A stretch of DNA of 64,000 nucleotides from JASMTM01 sp046483075 (GTDB lineage: Bacteria; Thermotogota; Thermotogae; Petrotogales; Kosmotogaceae). The position numbers were made by a program, and so were the translations under genes. How positions within the stretch are numbered: the stretch's first letter is position 1; every line of letters begins with the position of its first letter. The stretch spans positions 50,997-114,996 of the forward strand of contig JAWODV010000029.1 in the NCBI GenBank assembly GCA_046483075.1, in the 5' to 3' direction. Of the stretch, positions 34,343 through 42,944 are shown one piece after another. The notes beneath the pieces are model-generated. The model ran no database searches. It was not told the DNA's origin and was given only the letters and a program-made list of their open reading frames with translations.

Positions 34343-35716
34343 CTAAAAACTATATGATGTTCCTTGTGGCCCATCCATTAAATTAATACCTAACTCTGCC
34401 AGTCTATCTCTTATTTTATCTGCTTTTTCAAATTGTTTGTTTTCCCTGTAGTCATTACGTAAATCTATTAATAAATTGACTAAACCATCAATGTCTACAA
34501 GATTTTTCTCACTATTTTCGAGTATTCCAAGAACTGGGCCAAATTCATTTCTTATCAAATAACTGGACTCAAACTTCTTTTGTTTATCATCTGTTCCTTC
34601 TATTTGATTAACGAGTTCAAAGATTAGTGAAATCGCCTTTGGGGTATTAAAATCATCTCTAAGAGCTTTTTTATATTTGTTTATATATTCTTTCATCCAT
34701 TCTGATTTCTTTAAAAGAGGGTTGTTCCTCAATTCAGAATCGAAGGGTTCAAGCACTCTGTTTGCTCTTAAAACAGCCCTTTTCGTTTCTTCAAGCATTT
34801 CCTCAGAATATTCGATTGGTGAACGATAGTGCTTAGACAAAATGAACAACCTTATTGCATCTTTGCCATATTTTTCTACAGCTTCATCAATGCTAATAAA
34901 TACACCTTTTGACTTGGACATTTTAGAACCGGCTAGCTTCATCATACCGTTATGCATCCAGTATCTGGCAAAGGTCCTGTCTGTTTTCGCTTCACTCTGT
35001 GCCTTTTCATTTTCATGATGTGGAAAAATTAAATCCGAACCACCAGTATGTATATCAAATGTTTCTCCCAAGGTTTCAGTAGACATTACTGAACATTCTA
35101 TATGCCATCCCGGTCTTCCTTTTCCCCATGGGCTTTCCCAGGAAGGTTCACCAGGTTTAGCTGCCTTCCAGAGAGTAAAATCTTCCGGTGATTTTTTCTT
35201 CTCGCCCGGTTCAATTCGCGCTCCTGCTTTAAGGTCTTCCACTTTTCTATGTGATAATGCTCCATATTCCTTGAAACCTGAAACATCGAAATAAACGTCA
35301 CCATCTGCTTCGTAAGCATGGCCCTTGTTTATCAATGTTTCAATGAAATCCGCTATTTCTTTTACAAAGTGAGTAGTTCTTGGATGAAAATTGGCTGCAC
35401 GTATTCCCAGAGACATAGCATCTTTCCAGTACTGAACTATATATCTTTCAGCCACTTCCAGTGAATCCATATCATTTTCATTGGCCACTTTTATAATTTT
35501 GTCATCAATATCTGTAAAGTTTTGCGCCATGAGAACCCGATAACCTTCGTATTCTAAAAATCTTCTAAAAACATCAAAAACCACGGCCGGTCTAGTATTA
35601 CCAAGGTGTACGTAACCATAAACCGTTGGTCCACAAACATAAATAGTAAATAAACCGGGTTCTTTCGGCTCTAAGGGCTCTTTTTTTCTGGTCAATGTAT
35701 TGTAAATGTATATCAT
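34343..35716 (-). CDS. cysS: Cysteinyl-tRNA synthetase
   Basis: This class I synthetase charges tRNA-Cys. The 457 residues contain the zinc cysteine in CGPTVYGY, the HIGH variant HLGN, WHIECSVMS with another zinc ligand, GGSDLIFPHHENE and KMSKSKGV. It has the usual length. Its ATG overlaps the gltX stop (ATGA), and it is the last gene of the minus-strand operon. Confidence 0.97.
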   Translation of the reverse strand: MIYIYNTLTRKKEPLEPKEPGLFTIYVCGPTVYGYVHLGNTRPAVVFDVFRRFLEYEGYRVLMAQNFTDIDDKIIKVANENDMDSLEVAERYIVQYWKDAMSLGIRAANFHPRTTHFVKEIADFIETLINKGHAYEADGDVYFDVSGFKEYGALSHRKVEDLKAGARIEPGEKKKSPEDFTLWKAAKPGEPSWESPWGKGRPGWHIECSVMSTETLGETFDIHTGGSDLIFPHHENEKAQSEAKTDRTFARYWMHNGMMKLAGSKMSKSKGVFISIDEAVEKYGKDAIRLFILSKHYRSPIEYSEEMLEETKRAVLRANRVLEPFDSELRNNPLLKKSEWMKEYINKYKKALRDDFNTPKAISLIFELVNQIEGTDDKQKKFESSYLIRNEFGPVLGILENSEKNLVDIDGLVNLLIDLRNDYRENKQFEKADKIRDRLAELGINLMDGPQGTSYSF

Positions 35717-37161
35717 ACAGCGTTAACCGCCTTGTCTATTCTCTTGATGACTTCATTTTTTCCCAAAAGATAAATAATATCTATCAATTCTGGTCCTTCA
35801 TCTTTTCCTGTTAGTACCTTTCTTAAGTTGTGATAAAATTCCTTTTTTGAAGGGTTCTTAGCCTTTATTGCTTCTTTAACAGCACCGATAATTGATGACT
35901 GATTCCAATCGTCTATATGATCAAGATTATCTCTCATAACGGCCAGAGCTCCACTTACTTTCTGCTTATCATCCTGTTCTATCTTTATTTTTTTATAATC
36001 TGGCTCATCAAAATATATAGATAGTTTTTGTGCAATATCAGTTAGTGTTTCAGCATTCTTTCTTACTGAGTCAATTGCCTTTTTGAGCCACTTTTCATTT
36101 GATTGAATTTCTTCTTCATTCAGCAGTCCTGATTTCAAAACATATGGCTTTGAAAGCTCAGTAATTCTTTCCAGCGATGATTCGCGAATATATATTCCAT
36201 TCATCCATCTGGCTTTATCTTCATCAAATATGGCCGGACTTGAATGTAATCGTTCAATAGTAAATGTTTTAATTATTTCATTTATATTCATAATTTCCTT
36301 TCCTTCAGGATGGGACCATCCAAGGAGTGATAGATAATTGGTAAAAGCCTCTGGAATAAATCCCCTTTCTTTAAACTCTTCAACAGATGTTGCGCCATGC
36401 CTTTTAGATAACTTCTTCCCGTCTGGACCTAAAATCATTGAAACATGAGCAAATACTGGAGGACTAACTTCCAGTGCTTCATATATTACCAGCTGTTTTA
36501 GAGTATTTGATAGGTGGTCATCTCCCCGAATTACATGGGTAATCTCCATATCTATATCGTCAATAACCACTGCAAAATTGTATATGGGTAACCCTGACGA
36601 GCGCATTATCACAAAATCGCCAAGAGCACCTTTTCTGAATGTCACTTCACCTTTAACCATGTCAACAATTCTGTAGTCTTTTCTAGGCATTTTGAAAAAA
36701 ACTACCGGCGTGAGTCCTTTGTTTATAAACTCTTTTCGCCGTTCTTCATTATCAAATTCAGAAAACATTTCTTTTTCATAATGTGGTGGTTTTCCTTCAG
36801 AAAGCAATCTGTTTTTTATTTCTTCAATCTCTTCAGGATAAGCATATACTTTATAAGCACTGCCATTTTCAAGCAGTTTTTGGACAGCTTTTTGATATTT
36901 ATCCTGTCTTTCACTTTGCCTGTAAGGACCATAAGATCCACCAACATCAGACCCCTCATCCCATGTAATCCCCAGCCACATTAAAGAATTCATTAATTGT
37001 TCTTCTGATTCTTTAGTTGATCGCTCAACATCTGTATCTTCTATTCTTAAAATAAATTTACCTTCATTATGTCTTGCACAATAAAAATTGAATAATGCAG
37101 TTCTGGCACCACCTACATGTAAAAATCCTGTTGGACTCGGAGCGAATCTTACGCGAATCAC
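35713..37161 (-). CDS. gltX: Glutamyl-tRNA synthetase
   Basis: This class I synthetase charges tRNA-Glu (and possibly tRNA-Gln, as many Thermotogota encode two GltX copies). GTG 37161 lies 8 bases after AGGAAGG, inside the nudix gene end; 482 residues. Seen: FAPSPTGFLHVGGARTALFN with the HIGH-type site, RIEDTDVERS, VIRGDDHLSNT, and KLSKRHGA. Whether it is discriminating cannot be told without comparing the anticodon-binding residues. Confidence 0.96.
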   Translation of the reverse strand: MIRVRFAPSPTGFLHVGGARTALFNFYCARHNEGKFILRIEDTDVERSTKESEEQLMNSLMWLGITWDEGSDVGGSYGPYRQSERQDKYQKAVQKLLENGSAYKVYAYPEEIEEIKNRLLSEGKPPHYEKEMFSEFDNEERRKEFINKGLTPVVFFKMPRKDYRIVDMVKGEVTFRKGALGDFVIMRSSGLPIYNFAVVIDDIDMEITHVIRGDDHLSNTLKQLVIYEALEVSPPVFAHVSMILGPDGKKLSKRHGATSVEEFKERGFIPEAFTNYLSLLGWSHPEGKEIMNINEIIKTFTIERLHSSPAIFDEDKARWMNGIYIRESSLERITELSKPYVLKSGLLNEEEIQSNEKWLKKAIDSVRKNAETLTDIAQKLSIYFDEPDYKKIKIEQDDKQKVSGALAVMRDNLDHIDDWNQSSIIGAVKEAIKAKNPSKKEFYHNLRKVLTGKDEGPELIDIIYLLGKNEVIKRIDKAVNAV

Positions 37162-37162
37162 A

Positions 37163-37687
37163 TCAGTCACCTTCCTTTAACTTTACTGCAAAAAGTATTC
37201 CAGCAATTGTTTTTGAATCTTTTATTTCTCCAGTATAAATTTTTTTCAGGCATTCTTCCACAGATAATTCCATCACTTCTACAAATTCTCCGGGATCCGG
37301 TTGTGGTTCACCATGATCTTTTACATCAGCTTTAAATATATGAATAACTTCATCACTGAAACCTGGAGACGTGAATATTTTCGTTAACTTTTCAATATTC
37401 TTGCAGCTATAACCTGTTTCTTCCTTTACTTCCCTTATTGCACAGTGTAGAGGATCTTCATTTTCCAATCTTCCAGCAGGAATTTCTAGAACCCTTTTTC
37501 CCATTGGAAATCTAAATTGTTCAACAAGTACAATCTTATTTCCATTAAATAAAACCACTGCCACAGCTCCTGAAAATCTTGCGACTTCACGTGAAGCAAT
37601 GGTATTATCAATTAATCTCACTCTATATTTCTCAACACTGAGTATATTTCCCCTAAAAATAACTTTCTTCTCTACTTCTTTTTCCAT
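37163..37687 (-). CDS. Nudix hydrolase, ADP-ribose pyrophosphatase type
   Basis: It probably splits ADP-ribose into AMP and ribose-5-phosphate. The 174 residues have the NudF-like plan: VVLFNGNKIVLVEQFRFPMGKR, then the Nudix box beginning PAGRLENED and ending REVKEETGY, then TSPGFSDEVIHIF. The box has four, not five, residues between its first glycine and glutamate, so it seems to lack one residue compared with the canonical GX5EX7REUXEEXGU. The catalytic REVKEE part is intact. Gene order and spacing place it in the cdd-gltX operon. Confidence 0.88.
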   Translation of the reverse strand: MEKEVEKKVIFRGNILSVEKYRVRLIDNTIASREVARFSGAVAVVLFNGNKIVLVEQFRFPMGKRVLEIPAGRLENEDPLHCAIREVKEETGYSCKNIEKLTKIFTSPGFSDEVIHIFKADVKDHGEPQPDPGEFVEVMELSVEECLKKIYTGEIKDSKTIAGILFAVKLKEGD

Positions 37688-37690
37688 TTT

Positions 37691-38071
37691 TCACTCCATT
37701 TCAAATCTCATGGGTAATAATTCATATACAGTAGTGATTATATTTTTTTCCTTTCCAACCAAAATTACTTCAAAATTACCAAATTCTGCCATGAATTGTC
37801 GGCATGCTCCGCATGGAGAAATAGGTTCAACTCTGGTACTCGCAATAGCTATTGATTTAAATGATTTATATCCTGCTGAAACTGCGCTGACCATTGAACT
37901 TCTTTCTGCACATATTGATAACCCTATGGATGCATTTTCTACATTAACGCCAGTAAAAATTGTCCCATCATCGGTCAACAGCGCTGCAGCTACCTTCAAA
38001 TTTGAATATGGTGAATATGAATTTTTTATTGCTGAACGAGCTTTCTCAATCAATATCTTCTTCTGGTTCAT
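37691..38071 (-). CDS. cdd: Cytidine deaminase
   Basis: It deaminates cytidine and deoxycytidine to uridine forms. ATG 38071 is chosen, about 10 bases after AGGAGG; 126 residues, a normal tetrameric form. Seen: SYSPYSNLKVAAALL, the zinc and catalytic motif CAERSSM, and PCGACRQFM with two zinc cysteines. The start lies inside the end of the CorC-like gene. Confidence 0.95.
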   Translation of the reverse strand: MNQKKILIEKARSAIKNSYSPYSNLKVAAALLTDDGTIFTGVNVENASIGLSICAERSSMVSAVSAGYKSFKSIAIASTRVEPISPCGACRQFMAEFGNFEVILVGKEKNIITTVYELLPMRFEME

Positions 38072-39398
38072 CAGAATCGTTCCTCCTGTTAACATACAAC
38101 TTGATCTTCTCTATGCGGTTTTTTGTAACCGCCATTATTTCAAACCTGAAGCCATTAATTTCAATTTCTTCCTCAATCTTGGGAAATCGTTCCAGTATCT
38201 CAAGCAAATAACCGCCAATTGTTTCAAAATCAGTTTCTGGAAATTCTACGTCCAGTTCTCTCTCAATATCGTTGATTGGAGTCATGCCATCAACAATGTA
38301 TTCATCCTCTCCAACCTTCCTTATTGTAAGCTCCTCTGATTCAACATCATATTCATCAAGAATCTCCCCTGTGAATTCCTCTAAAATATCTTCGAGTGTT
38401 ACGATTCCGCCTGTACCACCATACTCATCAATTACCACAGCCAGATGAATCTTTCTCTTTTTGAATTCTCTCATTAAATCATCAAGCTTTTTTGTTTCAG
38501 GTATGAAGTAAGGCGGTCTCATGATCTCTTTAACTGGTTTGTTGAGAAGTAACTCTTCTTCAGATTCATTTGAAAAAAATATGAAAAGATCCTTGGCGTA
38601 ACATATTCCAACTATTCGATCTATGTTATTCCTATAAATAGGTATCCTTGAATAACCCTCTTCTCTTACGACCTTTATAAATTCAGCAATTGAAGCATTT
38701 TCATCTACACAAACAATTTCAACTCTTGGAGTCATTATTTCTTTTACTGAAATCTCTTTTAGTTCAAGAGAACGTTTCATCATTATTCTTTCTTCAGGTT
38801 GCAAGATCCCGTCTTCGTGTCCATAATCGACTGCGGATACAATTTCACCTTCTGTTATAAAAGGTGTTTCGTCCATTCTTTTACCGCCAATAATTACAAT
38901 AAATATATTGGATAACTCCATTAATAGCCATATTACAGGTTTAAGCACTTTTGACAGTACATAAATAATTATGCACACTTTGCTAACAAGTTTTTCTGAA
39001 TTTTCTCTCGCAAATATTTTGGGAGTAATTTCACCAAAAACAAGAATTAAAAAAGTCATGATTCCGGTAACCAATGCAGCTGCTACACTCTGTGGACTAT
39101 CAGGTAGCAATTGTAATGTCAATAAAGTAGCCTCAGATGACGCAAGAATATTTACAAGATTGTTCATAACCAATATTACCGTTAGAACCCTGTTCGGTCT
39201 TACTAAAGCCATATGCAATGATTTTTTCTTAACTCTGCCTTTTTCTTTTTCAATCAAATCTCTCAATCTCAATTTGCCTATTGAAGTAAGAGCAGTTTCA
39301 GAACCTGAAAATAACCCCGAAAGAAAAAGTAAGAATCCGAGGAAAAATAAATTTAGAACAATATACAAAGGATCTCCGGTACCACCAGGGTCTCCCAC
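38046..39398 (-). CDS. CNNM/CorC-type membrane protein with CBS domains
   Basis: These proteins are linked to Mg2+/Co2+ efflux (hemolysin C/TlyC-like). The 450-residue protein has an N-terminal DUF21 domain with four hydrophobic helices and LFSGSETALTSIGKLRL. CBS domains follow (about residues 205-330; VKEIMTPRVEIVCVDENA, YSRIPIYR, IDEYGGTGGIVTLEDILEE). It ends in a CorC_HlyC domain (IGGYLLEILERFPK). GTG 39398 lies after GGAGGTG. It overlaps cdd by 26 bp. Confidence 0.92.
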   Translation of the reverse strand: MGDPGGTGDPLYIVLNLFFLGFLLFLSGLFSGSETALTSIGKLRLRDLIEKEKGRVKKKSLHMALVRPNRVLTVILVMNNLVNILASSEATLLTLQLLPDSPQSVAAALVTGIMTFLILVFGEITPKIFARENSEKLVSKVCIIIYVLSKVLKPVIWLLMELSNIFIVIIGGKRMDETPFITEGEIVSAVDYGHEDGILQPEERIMMKRSLELKEISVKEIMTPRVEIVCVDENASIAEFIKVVREEGYSRIPIYRNNIDRIVGICYAKDLFIFFSNESEEELLLNKPVKEIMRPPYFIPETKKLDDLMREFKKRKIHLAVVIDEYGGTGGIVTLEDILEEFTGEILDEYDVESEELTIRKVGEDEYIVDGMTPINDIERELDVEFPETDFETIGGYLLEILERFPKIEEEIEINGFRFEIMAVTKNRIEKIKLYVNRRNDSDEPEEDID

Positions 39399-39419
39399 TG
39401 TGATTAAACACCTCCAAAA

Positions 39420-39887
39420 TTAGTAATGATATTTCTTTCCCACTATTATCGTTTCAGCTCTATAAATCTGTTCCAATAAAAAAAGAAGAGCCAACTCATG
39501 TGTTAATGTCATTGGTGATAATGACAAACTTTTCCAGTGCTTATCATAAATTTCATCAGAAAAACCAAAGGCTCCCCCAATAATAAAACTCAGTTTTTCT
39601 CTACCACTATTCTGCCACGTTTTTATAAAAGTTGCAAATTCCGATGATGTCTGCAGCTCACCCTGAACATCTAAAAGGACTTTTTTCGAGTGTTTCTCAA
39701 TTTGCTTCAAAATATTATCTGATTCAAACTTTTTTATATCGTCAACATTTTTAGTTCTTTTGTTAACGGCTCCCACAACTTTTATTCCAAGGCTTAAATA
39801 TGGCCTTATCCAGGTTACGTATCTCTTGATCCCTGATTTTATAAAAGGCGTTTTCGGCTTACCCACAATCAATATTTCAGCATTCAT
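39420..39887 (-). CDS. rlmH: 23S rRNA (pseudouridine1915-N3)-methyltransferase RlmH
   Basis: This SPOUT methyltransferase modifies helix 69 of 23S rRNA. The 155 residues match the family length. Seen: VLLDVQGELQTSSEFA, SFIIGGAFGFSDEI, LSLSPMTLTHELALLFLLEQIYRA and the C-terminal KKYHY. It overlaps hutI by 11 bp. Confidence 0.95.
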   Translation of the reverse strand: MNAEILIVGKPKTPFIKSGIKRYVTWIRPYLSLGIKVVGAVNKRTKNVDDIKKFESDNILKQIEKHSKKVLLDVQGELQTSSEFATFIKTWQNSGREKLSFIIGGAFGFSDEIYDKHWKSLSLSPMTLTHELALLFLLEQIYRAETIIVGKKYHY

Positions 39888-41097
39888 TGCTAATTATTTC
39901 ACCGCTTTTTACAACAGCATCGATGATATCTCTAGAAAACATATAAGGGATTTCTCTGTAACTATTTAGATCCAAAATGACCATGTCCGCATCAAAATCT
40001 GGTTTAATACGGCCCTTTTTATCTTCCATCCCCAATACATATGATGAATTAACAGTATAAGCTGAAAGGGCTTCTTCTATAGTTAACCCACATCTGGTAG
40101 TAGCCAGATGGATAATAAACAATGGATCAAAAATATTTGAAGAACCTGGATTAAAATCAGAAGCTAGTGCCAGTATACAATTTTCGTCGATCATTTTCCT
40201 TCCTAAAGCATATTTTTCATTCAGGAAGAACGAAGTGCCAGGTAATATAACTGAAGCAGTATTGCTATGACCGAGTGCATGAATTGTTTCATCATCAGCT
40301 GAAATCAAATGATCTGCCGAGATCGCTCCAAGTTCAACAGCGAGTTTACCAGCACCTGAAGCTGCTAGTTCATCACCGTGTAATCTTAATCTAAAACCCT
40401 TTTCTTTAAATTTTTCCAAAAAGGGCCTCACTAACTCAGGTTCAAATACACCCTTTTCACAAAAAACATCAACGGTATCTGTTAGGGAATAAACATCATC
40501 AATGTAACTCAACACATCACCTAAATATTCCTCTTTATTACTGTATTCAGCTGGCAAAGCATGTGCACCAAGAAACGTAGAAATTATGTCAACCTTTACA
40601 CTTTTATCTAGCTCATCCAGTACAATAAGTTGCTTTAATTCAGTTTCTTTATTAAGTCCATAACCACTTTTCCCTTCAATCGTGGTTACACCACATATAA
40701 GCATCTTCTTCAGCAACTTAATAGATTCCTTAAAGAGTGTTTCTTTACTGGCTTCCCTCACATATTTAACGGTGGACAATATTCCTCCACCTTCCTTCAT
40801 TATCTCCATATAACTTGATCCCTGTAGTCTCATTAGAAATTCATCACTACGACTCCCAACAAAAGGTATATGCGTATGGCAATCCACAATCCCCGGTATG
40901 ACAACTTTTCCATCTATATCTCTCACTCGTTCAGCTTCAATTTCCTCCTGTCCAACAAAACAAATTTTTCCTTCATTAACGCCAACATTAACGTTGGTTT
41001 TTACATCAATGTCACTCATTTTCTCTCCCCTGAGTACAGAAGTACCGTCAGGGGTTGCAAGTTCACCGATGTTTTTTAGTAGTAAATCAGCTTTCAT
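39877..41097 (-). CDS. hutI: Imidazolonepropionase (histidine degradation)
   Basis: This amidohydrolase opens imidazolone propionate to formiminoglutamate. The 406 residues have GIVDCHTHIPFVGSRSDEF with the metal HxH, TTIEGKSGYGL, FLGAHALP, RLHGDELA, ISADHL, and ALASDFNPGSS with the metal aspartate. It lies downstream of ftcD with an 11-bp overlap. hutH and hutU are not in the window. Confidence 0.93.
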   Translation of the reverse strand: MKADLLLKNIGELATPDGTSVLRGEKMSDIDVKTNVNVGVNEGKICFVGQEEIEAERVRDIDGKVVIPGIVDCHTHIPFVGSRSDEFLMRLQGSSYMEIMKEGGGILSTVKYVREASKETLFKESIKLLKKMLICGVTTIEGKSGYGLNKETELKQLIVLDELDKSVKVDIISTFLGAHALPAEYSNKEEYLGDVLSYIDDVYSLTDTVDVFCEKGVFEPELVRPFLEKFKEKGFRLRLHGDELAASGAGKLAVELGAISADHLISADDETIHALGHSNTASVILPGTSFFLNEKYALGRKMIDENCILALASDFNPGSSNIFDPLFIIHLATTRCGLTIEEALSAYTVNSSYVLGMEDKKGRIKPDFDADMVILDLNSYREIPYMFSRDIIDAVVKSGEIISNEC

Positions 41098-42001
41098 CCT
41101 TCATCATTTCCTCCATGATTTTATGCTCAATTACGTTTTTCATATCAAAACCTTCCAATTTTAAATAGAAATCCGCTACATCTACAAGAGCCTCTAAAGG
41201 AACCATTCCAACAATCTCAGATCCAATAACAGGAACGCCATAACGTTCTGCCTCAAGTTTTATCACTTCAAAAATTCTATGTATCTTAGATTTTTTATAA
41301 TTTGTTAGATTCATTGAAACCTGAACAATGCCTCTTTCCTCCAGAGCAAAACCCAGAGCTTTAACATATCGAAAACCTCCGCTTATATGTCTGACAGCTC
41401 TGGCAATCTTTTTTGCTATGTCAAGATTGTCTGTACCGAGATTAACATTGTACGCAATTAAAAATTCACGACATCCTACTGCAGTAACACCTGCACTTTC
41501 ATGAATCTCTGCATTCCCATAATCAGGTTTCCACTCTTCTTTTTTTATTTTATCTTTAAATCCTTCGAACTCTCCCTTTCTGATTTTAGAAAGGTTCTTT
41601 CTTTCTTTACTCGTAGCAGATTTTTCATATAGATAAACAGGAATATTTAACTCGACAGCTATTCTTTTTCCAAGAACTTTAGAAAGTTCTATGCATTCTT
41701 CCTTTGTGACATTTGATATAGGTACAAGTGGAATGACATCGGTAGCACCCATTCTCGGATGTTCTCCTGAATGTTGTCTCAGATCTATAGTCTCTTCAGC
41801 TTTTTTAGCCATTTTAAAAAGTGCCTCAAGCATTGGATCAATCTCTCCTACCAACGTTACCACTGAACGATTATGATCAGGGTCACTTGAATAGTCAAGA
41901 ATCATAACCCCCTTAACCTCTCGCGCTTCATCAACTATTGCCTCAACAATTTCCTGTCTTTTTCCTTCACTAAAATTAGGAACAGATTCTATTAATTTCA
42001 T
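41087..42001 (-). CDS. ftcD: Glutamate formimidoyltransferase
   Basis: It moves the formimino group from formiminoglutamate to tetrahydrofolate. ATG 42001 follows GGAGGT at 8 bases; 304 residues, so only the transferase domain is present and the cyclodeaminase domain of the bifunctional enzyme is missing. Seen: ESVPNFSEGKR at the start, SDPDHNRSVVT, SGEHPRMGATDVIP, and GTDNLDIAKKIARAVR. It is the first gene of an eight-gene minus-strand operon. Confidence 0.93.
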   Translation of the reverse strand: MKLIESVPNFSEGKRQEIVEAIVDEAREVKGVMILDYSSDPDHNRSVVTLVGEIDPMLEALFKMAKKAEETIDLRQHSGEHPRMGATDVIPLVPISNVTKEECIELSKVLGKRIAVELNIPVYLYEKSATSKERKNLSKIRKGEFEGFKDKIKKEEWKPDYGNAEIHESAGVTAVGCREFLIAYNVNLGTDNLDIAKKIARAVRHISGGFRYVKALGFALEERGIVQVSMNLTNYKKSKIHRIFEVIKLEAERYGVPVIGSEIVGMVPLEALVDVADFYLKLEGFDMKNVIEHKIMEEMMKDES

Positions 42002-42039
42002 CAAACCATACCTCCTTATTGCTACTGTTTTTCGTATAA

Positions 42040-42048
42040 ATTATATCA
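42040..42048 (-). promoter_or_regulatory. Candidate extended -10 promoter of the ftcD operon
   Basis: On the minus strand TGATATAAT (TATAAT at 42040-42045) lies 39 bases before the ftcD start. No good -35 is seen at 16-18 bases, as expected for an extended -10 promoter. A similar TGATATAAT serves the divergent gene. Confidence 0.5.
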
Positions 42049-42103
42049 GACTACCTATATGTCTTAGCCACAATAGTTGCTGTAGCTAATTCTTCTGTTA
42101 ATT

Positions 42104-42112
42104 TGATATAAT
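42104..42112 (+). promoter_or_regulatory. Candidate extended -10 promoter of the dehydrogenase-panB operon
   Basis: TGATATAAT (TATAAT at 42107-42112) lies 22 bases before the start codon at 42135. No convincing -35 is visible. Confidence 0.5.
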
Positions 42113-42134
42113 TTTCATTACAGGAGTGAGTAAC

Positions 42135-42944
42135 ATGAGTTTTTCATTAATTGGTGCAGGAAAAACCGGTAGTTTATTTGCATCCTTCCTGGTTTCTAAA
42201 GGATATAAAATAGATTACATTGTTGACAAAGATCCAAAAAAAGCCAGGGAATTAGCTAATTACATAAATGCTGGTAAGGTTTCTGATGACAATATTCTTC
42301 CTTTACTCAGGGAAACAATTATGATAGCTGTTAAGGATGATGAAATACGAAACGTGTTTGAATCCTTGTGGAATGTCAATAAGAAAATTGACAATTTGAT
42401 TCATTTCAGCGGTGTATTAACAAGCGAAATTTTCAAAGAAGCAGCTGAAGAAAAAAAAGGAGTAATAAGCCTACATCCCAACCTTTCAATTAAAAAAAGA
42501 TTTATAGAACCAAAAGTCCTTAATAATACAATATTTGGCATTGAAGGTAATGAAAAAGGCATATCATTCATAAAAGCTTTTCTCGAAAAAAATGGGCTGG
42601 AATATTGTTTAATAGACAAAAGTGAAAAAAATTATTATCATGTTGCAGCTGTTTTTGCTTCAAACTTCACACAGATTTTGGCCCTAATTTCACAGAGATT
42701 ATATGAAAAAGCAGGAATTAATAAAAAGACTGCCAGCAAGATAGTTAGGGAGTTTCTTGAGGATTTAAAAATGAAAAATGAAAAAGAACCACTCGAAAAT
42801 ACATTTACAGGACCAGCAATTAGAAAAGATGAACAAACATTACGAATGGAACATGAAGCACTAAAATCAATTGATCCTGATCTTTCATCCCTTTACAAAC
42901 TATTAAGCGAGCTAATTATGAAATATTCCTCTGGAGGTGATTAA
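42135..42944 (+). CDS. Rossmann/DUF2520 dehydrogenase, probable PanG-type ketopantoate reductase
   Basis: The 269-residue protein starts at ATG 42135, 8 bases after AGGAG. It has an N-terminal NAD(P)-binding Rossmann fold (SFSLIGAGKTGSLFASFL) and DUF2520 features: HFSGVLTSEIF, SLHPNLS, YYHVAAVFASNFT and FTGPAIRKDEQTLRMEHEAL. Proteins of this type (PanG) replace PanE as ketopantoate reductase in some bacteria. The gene lies immediately upstream of panB and overlaps it, which supports that role. The family assignment is firm; the reaction is inferred. Confidence 0.8.
   Translation: MSFSLIGAGKTGSLFASFLVSKGYKIDYIVDKDPKKARELANYINAGKVSDDNILPLLRETIMIAVKDDEIRNVFESLWNVNKKIDNLIHFSGVLTSEIFKEAAEEKKGVISLHPNLSIKKRFIEPKVLNNTIFGIEGNEKGISFIKAFLEKNGLEYCLIDKSEKNYYHVAAVFASNFTQILALISQRLYEKAGINKKTASKIVREFLEDLKMKNEKEPLENTFTGPAIRKDEQTLRMEHEALKSIDPDLSSLYKLLSELIMKYSSGGD

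Noticed and set aside
38971..39423. A 150-codon plus-strand frame opposite the CorC-like gene
   Set aside because: It mirrors a well conserved membrane domain on the other strand and has no plausible start signal.
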